24,215 nucleotides of DNA from Magnetococcales bacterium (lineage in GTDB: Bacteria > Pseudomonadota > Magnetococcia > Magnetococcales > JADFWU01), in the NCBI GenBank assembly GCA_015234045.1, contig JADFWU010000046.1, positions 1 through 24,215 of the forward strand, given 5' to 3'. Both the position numbers and the translations under genes were made by a program. The first letter of the stretch is position 1, and each line of letters begins with the position of its first letter. Of the stretch, positions 13,862 to 21,844 are shown piece by piece. The notes beneath the pieces are model-generated. The model saw nothing but the letters and a program-made list of their open reading frames with translations. It ran no database searches and had not been told where the DNA came from.

Positions 13862-15988
13862 ATGGCGAGATTAACGGGTAGAATCTTGGTTGGTGTGCTG
13901 GTTTTGTTGTGGAGCATAAATGGAACCGCAGGGGTGGATCTTGCCATGTTGCAGAATGAGGGGGATGATGAAGATGTCCTCCTTGAGCTGTATGGCGAAG
14001 AGGAAGTGATCAGCTTAGCCACTGGTTCTGATAAACCGCTGCATCTGGCACCATCGGTTGCCACTGTGATCACTGCTGAAGATATTCGCCGTTCTGGTGC
14101 CACCAATTTGGATCAGATTCTTGAACAGGTTCCAGGTCTGCATGTGGCTATCTCCTCCACCAGTCGGGTGGAGTCGATTTATATGATCCGTGGTATTTTT
14201 ACCGGATACAATCCCCAAGTTCTGGTCCTGTTGAATGGCCTGCCTTTTCCGCATCTGTTTTCCAGTGGACGTCCTAATAACTTTCAATTACCAGTTGCCA
14301 GTATAGCCCGTGTAGAAGTGATTCGTGGACCGGGTTCTGCGCTGTATGGTGCGGATGCATTTACCGGCGTTATCAACATTAAGACCAAAAGCGCTGCGGA
14401 TATTCATGGAACTGAGGTTGGGTTTCGAGGTGGCTCATTTGATACCTATCAGGGCTGGTTGCAGCAATCTGTACAGTTAGGTGATTGGGATTTGGCATTG
14501 AGTCTTGAGGCCTCAACTACGAATGGAGACCGAGGACGTATCATTACATCGGATCTACAGACCACTTTTGATCAGATCAGTGGTACCAATCTCTCTTTGG
14601 CACCTGGGCCACTTGAAACCGAAAACACGATGTATAATGGTGTGTTTGAGGCAACCAAGCAGAATTGGACTGCTCGGGTTTGGGGGTGGACTCATGTCAA
14701 TGGTGGTATGGGTGCAGGTGGTGCACAGGCGCTGGATTCGGAAGGACGGCAGAATATTGATCAATACATGGTTGATCTGATCTACCACAACCCTGTCTGG
14801 ACACCGAGCTGGGATGTACAGGTGCGCTTAAACTATTTTTATAGTCTCAACAATACCTATTTTAAACTGTTTCAGGATGGTGTGGTATTTCCTGATGGCA
14901 CGGCTTATCCCAATGGTTGGATCGGGAATCCAGGAACATCAGACCGGATTGCCGGCTTGGAGACCACCAATCTCTATTCCGGAATTGATGATCACCGTCT
15001 GCGCTTTGTGCTCGGCGGTAAATATATGGATGAAAAAACCCGCGAGAAGAAGAATTTTGGCGTTGGTGTAGTGCCTGGTGTACTGACAGATGTGACTAAT
15101 GATCCAACAGCCGTCTATATCGGCAATAATGATCGTTGGGTAGCGTATATGGCAGCTCAGGATGAGTGGAGTTTTGCGCCTGATTGGGCGTTGACAGCTG
15201 GGGTACGCTTGGATCGTTATTCGGATTTTGGTAGCACGGTTAATCCGCGTTTTGCACTGGTTTGGTCACCACTCTATAATCTGACCTCCAAATTAATGTA
15301 TGGACAGGCGTTTAGAGCGCCTTCATTTGCAGAACTCTATGTGGTGAATAATCCAGGAATTTTAGGGAATGCTAATCTGGAACCCGAAACCATTGAGACA
15401 TGGGAGTTGGCTTTTGACTATCGTCCAACGTTTTCATTGCGTACTGGTCTCAATCTGTTCTATTACCAGATTGAAGATCTTATTGATTATGTCGAGGATG
15501 CCAACGGCATTACCAGTACGGCTCAAAATGCCAGGGATATTCAAGGCCATGGATTAGAGCTTGAGATGAATTGGAAGCCATCCGAGACGGTTAAAATTGA
15601 TGGCAGCATGGCCTGGATGCGGGCTGTTGTAGAGAATAATGATACGCGGATACACAATGCGCCAACATGGCAAACCCATTTGCAAGGGTGGTGGTCGTTT
15701 ATGCCCGAATGGTCTGTCATGGCTGAATGGTACTGGATTGCTGATCGGGCGCGTGAGTTTGGCGATAATCGCAGTCAGGTGGATGACTATAATGTTGTGA
15801 ACCTGGTTTTACGGAATCAGAATGCTGGAAAATTCATCGGCGTAAAAAACTGGGAAGCGGCTCTTCTGGTTAAAAATCTTTTTGATTCAAAGGCAATAGA
15901 GCCGGCTCCTGCACAGGTGCCTAATGACTATCCATTGGAGGGGTTGGCCATTTTCGGTGAATTACGCTTTAAGCTTGGTGCCGAGTAG
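13862..15988 (+). CDS. TonB-dependent outer-membrane receptor
   Basis: The 708-aa product imports a ligand across the outer membrane using TonB energy. A signal peptide (residues 1-24, hydrophobic core ILVGVLVLLW) is followed by a plug domain (about 60-175) with APSVATVITAEDIRRSGATN, LDQILEQVPGLHV, MIRGIF, VLVLLNGLP and RVEVIRGPGSALYGADAFTGVINI, all strong family signatures. The remaining 530 residues are a beta-barrel with alternating aromatic strands, ending in ELRFKLGAE. The C-terminus lacks a final aromatic residue. ATG 13862 has GGGGAG 7 nt upstream; an earlier in-frame start at 13820 would spoil the signal peptide. The position after a binding protein and two kinases suggests a shared ligand, but its identity (siderophore, cobalamin or other) cannot be told. 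Confidence 0.94.
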   Translation: MARLTGRILVGVLVLLWSINGTAGVDLAMLQNEGDDEDVLLELYGEEEVISLATGSDKPLHLAPSVATVITAEDIRRSGATNLDQILEQVPGLHVAISSTSRVESIYMIRGIFTGYNPQVLVLLNGLPFPHLFSSGRPNNFQLPVASIARVEVIRGPGSALYGADAFTGVINIKTKSAADIHGTEVGFRGGSFDTYQGWLQQSVQLGDWDLALSLEASTTNGDRGRIITSDLQTTFDQISGTNLSLAPGPLETENTMYNGVFEATKQNWTARVWGWTHVNGGMGAGGAQALDSEGRQNIDQYMVDLIYHNPVWTPSWDVQVRLNYFYSLNNTYFKLFQDGVVFPDGTAYPNGWIGNPGTSDRIAGLETTNLYSGIDDHRLRFVLGGKYMDEKTREKKNFGVGVVPGVLTDVTNDPTAVYIGNNDRWVAYMAAQDEWSFAPDWALTAGVRLDRYSDFGSTVNPRFALVWSPLYNLTSKLMYGQAFRAPSFAELYVVNNPGILGNANLEPETIETWELAFDYRPTFSLRTGLNLFYYQIEDLIDYVEDANGITSTAQNARDIQGHGLELEMNWKPSETVKIDGSMAWMRAVVENNDTRIHNAPTWQTHLQGWWSFMPEWSVMAEWYWIADRAREFGDNRSQVDDYNVVNLVLRNQNAGKFIGVKNWEAALLVKNLFDSKAIEPAPAQVPNDYPLEGLAIFGELRFKLGAE

Positions 15989-16014
15989 CCATTAGAGCCT
16001 TACTGAACAAGGTG

Positions 16015-19000
16015 TTACTGATAGAGCCATACACGCAACATCGACAGTAGACGATCAATATCTACTGGTTTGGTCAAGTAGTCGTTGGCACCGGCTTCCA
16101 AGCTTTTTGCGCGGTCTTCGGGCATGGCTTTGGCGGTTAAGGCAATGATGGGCAGTTTCCAAAGTCGGTCAATTTTACGGATAGCCTGCATGGTTTCATA
16201 ACCATCCATGCCCGGCATCATGATATCCATCAGTACGATATCGATCTCTTTTTTGGTCTCCAATGTGGCAAGAGCCATTGCGCCATCTGGTGCGATATGC
16301 ACTTTCATGCCTTTTAACTCCAATGTCCTGGCCAAGGCAAAGGTATTTCGCATGTCATCATCTACGACCAATACGGATTTTCCTTTGAGTGTCGTTTCCT
16401 GATCATACGCTTTTCGCAGCATCAACCGTTGATCTTTCGGCAAGGTGCCAACCATGCGGTGCAAAAAGAGAACAACCTCGTCCAATAGCCGTTCAGGTGA
16501 TTTTACTCCTTTAATAACAATGCTGTTTGTATATTTCTTCAGCTGAGTAAACTCTTCACGGGAAAGCGCTCTGCCAGAGTAGATAATGACCGGTGGTTTG
16601 ACTATGGTCTTATCATTGGCAAGGTTATCAAGCAGAGCGAATCCACTGATATCCGGCAAACCAAGATCCAGAATCATTAAATCAAACGGCGTGGTTTTAA
16701 GAAGCTCAAGGGCTTTGGTACCGGTCTCCGCAACGGTAATCTCAATATCCCGGCCTTTTATGAGTTGTTGGGTTGCCATCTGAGAGGCAGGATCATCTTC
16801 GACCAACAGCAGCGTGCGTACTTCGGAATCAGAAAAATGCATGATTCGGTCAAATACCGAACTGAGTTGTTCCTTGCTGACTGGTTTGGTGAGATGACCA
16901 ATAGCACCCATTAACAGACCATCCAACTGTTTTTCCATTCCAGAGATAATATGGATTGGAATATGCCGGATATCGGGTTGTTCTTTAAGCTTTTCCATTA
17001 CCGACCAGCCGTCCATGTCAGGCAGTCCAATATCCAGAATGATTCCGAGTGGTTTGTAATGCTCGGCCAGCTTTATTCCCATTTCACCGGATGTGGCGAT
17101 CAGACATTTAAATCCGCGCTCATTGGCTTGATCACGCAATATTTCTGCAAATATCTTATCATCCTCAATGATCAACATGATTTGATCATCAGAGGCGAGT
17201 GTTGACCGATCATCAGGAACAGAAATAACCTCTTGAACCGGTTTAACTGTGTGCTGAATGGGTGTGGATGCACTTACAGCGGTGGTTGGTTCTGATTCTG
17301 TCTCAGCAAGAGTGGGAATGATCAACGTAAATGTACTGCCTTGGTTTTCTTTGCTGGAGAGGAGAATTTCACCGCCGAGCAGTTGCGCCAGCTGTGTGGA
17401 AATGGCTAAACCAAGTCCGGTTCCTCCATAGTTTCGACTGGTGGAACCATCTGCCTGTTGAAAAGCATCAAACACCAGCTGTTGCTTCTCCTCTGGAATA
17501 CCGATGCCGGTGTCTGTGACAGAGATTGCGATTGAGGTTGATCCGATCTTGATCTCTTTGGATAGAGACTGCCATTGATCCGGCGAGGCATGAATATGAA
17601 CAGTAACAGAGCCTTCTGAAGTAAATTTAATAGCATTACTCAGAAAATTCTTGATAACACGTTGAACCTTTTCAATGTCTGTATGAATAACCGAAGGCAA
17701 TCCTGCGTCGATTTGGAAACGCAGTGCAATATTTTTTTGATCAGCCATAGGTTGAAATTGTCTTTTAAGTCCTTCAAATAGAAGAGATAAAATCATATCA
17801 TCAGGGTAAAGGTCGATTTTGCCAGCTTCGATCTTGGCCAGATCCAACAGTTCGTTGATCAGGGTGAGTAGATCCTGACCGCTTTCATGAATGATGCTGG
17901 CAGCTTTTACCTGATTTTCGGTCAGGTTTTGTTCTTCATTTTTTGCAAAGCTACTGGCCAGAATAAGCAGACTGTTTAATGGTGTGCGGAGTTCATGCGA
18001 CATGCTGGCCAGGAATTCAGATTTATATTGGCTGGAACGTTCCAGGTTTTCGCTGGCGATTTGAATCTGTTTTTTTTGCTTTGCCAGATCCTGATTTTTT
18101 TCTGAAAGTGCTTCATTGGTGGCACGGAGTTCTTCTTCTTGAACTTTAAGGGCCTCTTCTGACTGTTTGAGCGCGTTGGCATGTTTTTCCAAGGCTTCAT
18201 TGGTTTGGCGTAACTCTTCCTGTTGGGTCTCCAACTCTTGGGTTTGGGTCTCCAGCATTGAGGCTTGGTGTTGAGTTTCTTTGAGAAGGGCTTCGGTTTG
18301 ATGGCTTCGGCGCATATTTTCCAGATTAAGCCCAATAATCAGCGATAACTCTTCCAGCAAAGTGATTTCGATTTCAGAAAAGCGTTTGAAGGCGGCTATT
18401 TCGATGACACCGAGAATTTTGTCACCAAATGGGAGTGGCACGGCAACTACGGAGAGAGGCTTTGATTGTCCAACACCGTAACCGATGTTGATATGATTGG
18501 CTGGGATCTCTTCCAGAGTAATGATTTTTTTTTCAAGTACCGCCCGCCCGGCGAGTCCTTCACCAGCCTTGAAACGAGTCGTGACACCATCCTGTTCTGG
18601 ATAGCAAAAATTACCAAGCAGTTCGAAATGGTCGGAATTTTCGTTAAAAAGATAGAAAACGCCATGTCCGCCAGAGAGTAATGGTGTTAGAGCCAAGATC
18701 AGATCTTGAGAAAAACGGTCCAACGTGTTGGCTTTCTGCATAATATTGGGAAAACGGGCAATATGTGATTTCAACCAATACTGCTGTTCAATTTTCTGTG
18801 CCATCTGATTAAAAGCGTGTCCCAGAGAGGCAATCTCATCCGATCCGGTGACAGGTACACGCGACGACCAGTTGCCCGCACTGATGTTGTGCGTGACCTG
18901 AATGAGGCGCTTGACAGGGCGTACGATGCCTTCCGCAGTCAAGTACGCCAGAGTGACTATTAGTACAATTAAAATCAAAGAGGTGAGGATTATATTTGTT

Positions 19001-20934
19001 CTGAGCGTCTGAATAGGAGATTGGATTTCATCCAGACTGATGGTTGCGATAATGGACCAGTTGAGTCCAGCAATGTTTAACGGATCTTGGCGTATCAGAT
19101 AGTGCTCATTTCTATGATTTATGATGGTCGTTTTGGTCGAAACATAGTCGATATCATATCCTAACAGCGTCTCGTCCAATGTTTCGCCGACCATGCCGTG
19201 CCCAATGGTTCGATTGCTGCGTAATGAGATGGTATTGTTCAGTCGGCCAAGGAGATAGGTTTCGCCGCTCTTTCCCATGCCTTCACGGCGTTGTGCAATG
19301 GTATCCATGAAGTTCTCAGGCATGGCCACGGCGACGATGAGTTCAACGACATTATCACGCACTATGGGATGTGCAGTAAAAAAGGTGAGATGATTATCAG
19401 CTGGTGCATAGGGCATCAGATCAGCGAGGCCATAGTTTTTTCGTTTTACAACATCGCCAACCAGATTTGCTAAACTGCTATCACGCAGATTTCCGGTGAA
19501 AAGATTAGTGTAAAGATCACTGTTATTGGCTACGGAATAGAAAATATGTCCATCTGGATTGATCAATAAAAGATCCTGAAATCCATAGAGTCGAGCCAGT
19601 TGTTCTAGATAGGTATGATTTTTTTTATCAATAGGAACAAAGGCTTCAGATACATCAATTTCCGCCACCAGAGCCCAGTTGAGTCCAGCGCTATTCAGTG
19701 GAGACCAGGCTGAGAGTACGGGATTGCCATTATAATCGGTAATCACTTTGGCAGCGCTCTGACCAGACAATGCAGAGGTTGTCGCTTCTGTATTGAGATA
19801 GCCCTGATCCGGATTTCTGAACGAAGCCTCAACACTACGGTGTGTCGGATCAAGAAAAGAGTCTGAACGCATGCGCTTATCAGGTCCAACCAGATAGGTT
19901 TCACCGGTTTTTCCCAGGCCAGAACGTTCGGTCATGATTTTATTTAACAGAGTGATTGGGAACTGAAAGATCACAACGCCACTCTTTTTATCACCGTCAA
20001 AGATTGGTGAAGCGATAAAGCCTGCCGGTGCATTGTAAGATGGCCAATACTGATCAAAATCCACCATGGCGATAAAATCACGGTTTTCTGATTGAACAGC
20101 CTGATTAAATGCGTGAGCAATGTTCGAGTGTGCCATTGGTCCATGTTTTAATGATGTACCAAAATCCAGCTCTTTGCGTACTGTATAGACGATGTTGCCA
20201 TCCTCTGGTTCAACCAGGAAGATGTCATAATATCCGAATCTTTCCATGTAGTTGCGGATAGATTCATGGAAATGTTCATGGGTTTGGCTATAGTGGGATT
20301 GATCGGTTGCGCGATTGAGTTGATCTTTGTGGCCGAGCGGAAAGGGATTGGCTGTTATATAGTGATATTGAAGGGCAATGGTCTCTGGTGTGGCTTGGGC
20401 AAATGCGGGTGGTATAGGGTTTTTATCCGTACCATTTTTTTTGTGATACGCTTTTAAAAACTGGCCTGAAAAGTAGTTATCCAACGCTGTACGCATTTGG
20501 CTGAGTTGTTCGTTGGAGAGCGCATTTTGTTTAATGATCTGTTTATAATCCCTATCAAATGCCTTCATGGCTGTGACAGCGGTTTGTTGTTCGGAAAATG
20601 TAATAATCTGATTGATAATGTTCTGAATATAGCGTTCAACAGCCGATTTTTTTGTTTCTCGGACGGCAATGAGTTTGTTAAAGCCTTCCTCTCGCAAGGT
20701 GCTGATGCTTTCAACCAGGGCTTTGACATTTTTTTGGTGATCTTGAAAAAAAAATTCAATCTGTGCTTTTTTTATCTCATTAACGCTCTGTAATTGGGCT
20801 TGAGCACTATCCATCAAAGCATTGCTGGAATTATGGTTGGTAAACCAACTGACAAATAGAAGCGGTAGTAGCCCGACAATTAAAAACAGGCTCATAAGTT
20901 TGGGCTTCATTTGTAACGAACCGAAAGAGTGCAT
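16015..20934 (-). CDS. 1639-aa hybrid histidine kinase: duplicated Cache-like sensor, HAMP, GAF, HisKA, three receivers
   Basis: A first membrane helix (about 12-30) and a second (about 665-688) enclose a roughly 630-residue periplasmic region with two similar sensor modules. HAMP (about 688-745), GAF (about 760-905), a long Glu/Gln-rich coiled coil (about 905-965), HisKA with His980 (MSHELRTPLN) and HATPase_c (NFLSNAIKF, DTGIGIPEE, GGTGLGLAI) follow. Three receivers lie at about 1250-1365 (IIEDDK, ILDIGLPDMDGW, LTKPVS), 1373-1490 (LVEDDP, ILDLGLPD, VIKGVKSPERLL) and 1520-1638 (VVDDDMRN, LMDIMMPGMDGY, LTKPVD); all keep the phosphoacceptor Asp and the Lys. Start ATG 20934 has AAAGG 8 nt upstream; ATG 20910 is an alternative. 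It begins 24 bp after vapC and converges with the TonB receptor gene (26 bp gap). Confidence 0.94.
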   Translation of the reverse strand: MHSFGSLQMKPKLMSLFLIVGLLPLLFVSWFTNHNSSNALMDSAQAQLQSVNEIKKAQIEFFFQDHQKNVKALVESISTLREEGFNKLIAVRETKKSAVERYIQNIINQIITFSEQQTAVTAMKAFDRDYKQIIKQNALSNEQLSQMRTALDNYFSGQFLKAYHKKNGTDKNPIPPAFAQATPETIALQYHYITANPFPLGHKDQLNRATDQSHYSQTHEHFHESIRNYMERFGYYDIFLVEPEDGNIVYTVRKELDFGTSLKHGPMAHSNIAHAFNQAVQSENRDFIAMVDFDQYWPSYNAPAGFIASPIFDGDKKSGVVIFQFPITLLNKIMTERSGLGKTGETYLVGPDKRMRSDSFLDPTHRSVEASFRNPDQGYLNTEATTSALSGQSAAKVITDYNGNPVLSAWSPLNSAGLNWALVAEIDVSEAFVPIDKKNHTYLEQLARLYGFQDLLLINPDGHIFYSVANNSDLYTNLFTGNLRDSSLANLVGDVVKRKNYGLADLMPYAPADNHLTFFTAHPIVRDNVVELIVAVAMPENFMDTIAQRREGMGKSGETYLLGRLNNTISLRSNRTIGHGMVGETLDETLLGYDIDYVSTKTTIINHRNEHYLIRQDPLNIAGLNWSIIATISLDEIQSPIQTLRTNIILTSLILIVLIVTLAYLTAEGIVRPVKRLIQVTHNISAGNWSSRVPVTGSDEIASLGHAFNQMAQKIEQQYWLKSHIARFPNIMQKANTLDRFSQDLILALTPLLSGGHGVFYLFNENSDHFELLGNFCYPEQDGVTTRFKAGEGLAGRAVLEKKIITLEEIPANHINIGYGVGQSKPLSVVAVPLPFGDKILGVIEIAAFKRFSEIEITLLEELSLIIGLNLENMRRSHQTEALLKETQHQASMLETQTQELETQQEELRQTNEALEKHANALKQSEEALKVQEEELRATNEALSEKNQDLAKQKKQIQIASENLERSSQYKSEFLASMSHELRTPLNSLLILASSFAKNEEQNLTENQVKAASIIHESGQDLLTLINELLDLAKIEAGKIDLYPDDMILSLLFEGLKRQFQPMADQKNIALRFQIDAGLPSVIHTDIEKVQRVIKNFLSNAIKFTSEGSVTVHIHASPDQWQSLSKEIKIGSTSIAISVTDTGIGIPEEKQQLVFDAFQQADGSTSRNYGGTGLGLAISTQLAQLLGGEILLSSKENQGSTFTLIIPTLAETESEPTTAVSASTPIQHTVKPVQEVISVPDDRSTLASDDQIMLIIEDDKIFAEILRDQANERGFKCLIATSGEMGIKLAEHYKPLGIILDIGLPDMDGWSVMEKLKEQPDIRHIPIHIISGMEKQLDGLLMGAIGHLTKPVSKEQLSSVFDRIMHFSDSEVRTLLLVEDDPASQMATQQLIKGRDIEITVAETGTKALELLKTTPFDLMILDLGLPDISGFALLDNLANDKTIVKPPVIIYSGRALSREEFTQLKKYTNSIVIKGVKSPERLLDEVVLFLHRMVGTLPKDQRLMLRKAYDQETTLKGKSVLVVDDDMRNTFALARTLELKGMKVHIAPDGAMALATLETKKEIDIVLMDIMMPGMDGYETMQAIRKIDRLWKLPIIALTAKAMPEDRAKSLEAGANDYLTKPVDIDRLLSMLRVWLYQ

Positions 20935-20958
20935 GGTCTAGCCTTTTTTGATTGACTT

Positions 20959-21366
20959 TCAATCAGGTGCAATCAACGCCATCTTTGGAAAGTGCGTTCG
21001 GTAGCGTTTAGCGTCCCGAGTCAACAATCGATAGCCGGCCACAGCAGCATGTGCACCGATCAGAAAGTCTGGCAGAGGAGATCTTTTTTGTCCGTCTCTT
21101 CCTCGATAGGAACGGAATGCTTTGCCTGCTAAAAAAGCAGCTTCATAGGGTATTGCTTCCCGTTCAATCCATGTCTTGGGTAGAGCGCTTTCCAAGTCCT
21201 CAATCCGATTGAAGCCAACAGAGACTTCGGAGTAAATGACCGGATTTATGATGATGCGGGATCGATTTGCACTCTCTACCAGTTTGGATTCTGACCATTC
21301 TAACCAGTGTGGGTCGTCAGTTATGATATCCAGCAGGATGTTGCTATCAACGAGAACAGGGGTCAT
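20959..21366 (-). CDS. vapC: VapC-like PIN-domain toxin
   Basis: PIN-domain ribonucleases of type II toxin-antitoxin systems cleave RNA in a metal-dependent way. The 135-aa product has the acidic set expected for the active site: Asp7 (LVDSN), Glu47 (YSEVSVGF), Asp100 (LPDFLIGAHA) and Asp118 (LLTRDAKRYRTHF). Length is normal. The start codon overlaps the stop of the upstream antitoxin gene by 4 bp (ATGA), which shows translational coupling. No terminator separates it from the large kinase gene that begins 24 bp downstream. Confidence 0.93.
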   Translation of the reverse strand: MTPVLVDSNILLDIITDDPHWLEWSESKLVESANRSRIIINPVIYSEVSVGFNRIEDLESALPKTWIEREAIPYEAAFLAGKAFRSYRGRDGQKRSPLPDFLIGAHAAVAGYRLLTRDAKRYRTHFPKMALIAPD

Positions 21367-21596
21367 GACTTGCGGGTCAATGCCATGATTTCATCAGTAC
21401 TCATGGCAACGTCACTTTTTCCTCGCAGATGATCGGCCAAGCGTTGTCCACGGCTCTGTCCAGATGGTAACGGTGCTGGAACGATTCGAACACCATTATC
21501 GTCATGGATAAACTCAACATCGGTGTGTGGTAATAGCCCTGTCTTTTCCCGAATATTGGCCGGTATTGTTACCTGACCTTTAGATGTGATACGCAT
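21363..21596 (-). CDS. vapB: VapB-like AbrB/MazE-fold antitoxin
   Basis: The 77-aa protein begins with MRITSKGQVTIPANIREKTG, the typical swapped-hairpin AbrB/SpoVT DNA-binding domain. The C-terminal part (LADHLRGKSDVAMSTDEIMALTR) is the amphipathic segment that usually wraps and blocks the VapC active site. AAGGAG lies 6 nt before the ATG. It overlaps vapC by 4 bp. It likely represses its own operon by binding the palindrome at 21610-21623, together with VapC. Confidence 0.93.
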   Translation of the reverse strand: MRITSKGQVTIPANIREKTGLLPHTDVEFIHDDNGVRIVPAPLPSGQSRGQRLADHLRGKSDVAMSTDEIMALTRKS

Positions 21597-21609
21597 AATA
21601 ATCTCCTTT

Positions 21610-21623
21610 TCTTACATGTAAGA
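21610..21623. promoter_or_regulatory. Probable VapB operator palindrome
   Basis: TCTTACATGTAAGA is a perfect 14-bp palindrome that ends 13 bp before the vapB start. A further TTAC/GTAA pair (21613 and 21627 regions) extends the symmetry. Autoregulatory palindromes in this position are usual for vapBC operons. Confidence 0.6.
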
Positions 21624-21651
21624 GTATTACTTTTGACAGGAAGTTTCAATT

Positions 21652-21679
21652 CTTATAGGGGGTTTGTCTAAAATTTGAA
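21652..21679 (-). promoter_or_regulatory. Candidate vapBC promoter within a repeat end
   Basis: On the minus strand TTCAAA (21674-21679) and TATAAG (21652-21657) are 16 bp apart. The -35 box and spacer lie in the family 1 repeat end, while the -10 box spans the junction with flanking DNA. Transcription would start near 21645, leaving a 49-nt leader that contains the operator palindrome. Confidence 0.4.
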
Positions 21680-21775
21680 CAGTCAGCCGTTAGGGGTTTT
21701 GTCTAAAATTTGAACAGTCAGCGGTTAGGGGGTTTGTCTAAAATTTGAACAGTCAGCCGTTCCATCCCTGGTGAT
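21661..21775. repeat. 35-bp tandem triplicate of the family 1 element end
   Basis: GTCTAAAATTTGAACAGTCA begins at 21666, 21701 and 21736, an exact 35-bp period. The units differ at only a few bases (for example GCCG or GCGG, and four or five G residues). The third unit continues into GCCGTTCCATCCCTGGTGATG, matching the internal sequence of copies A and B, and then the homology stops. The right half of the element is absent. Confidence 0.85.
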
Positions 21776-21785
21776 GTGATTGATT

Positions 21786-21826
21786 CTCCTATCTGCATAT
21801 TTATCGAGATGATATGCAGATAGGAG
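21786..21826. terminator. Perfect 15-bp hairpin after ettA, possible terminator
   Basis: CTCCTATCTGCATAT (21786-21800) and ATATGCAGATAGGAG (21812-21826) are perfectly complementary around an 11-nt loop. It lies 18 bp after the ettA stop. No T-run follows on either strand, so it may stabilise a transcript end rather than terminate on its own. Confidence 0.4.
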
Positions 21827-21844
21827 CGTTTGTTTACAGTGCAC

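Noticed and set aside
20945-20961. Terminator between vapC and the large kinase
   Set aside because: The TGATTGA/TCAATCA dyad is followed by A residues on the transcribed strand, not T, and has a weak stem.
21661-21775. CRISPR array
   Set aside because: The units are directly adjacent at a 35-bp period with no variable spacers, and the unit equals a transposable element end. No cas genes are present.
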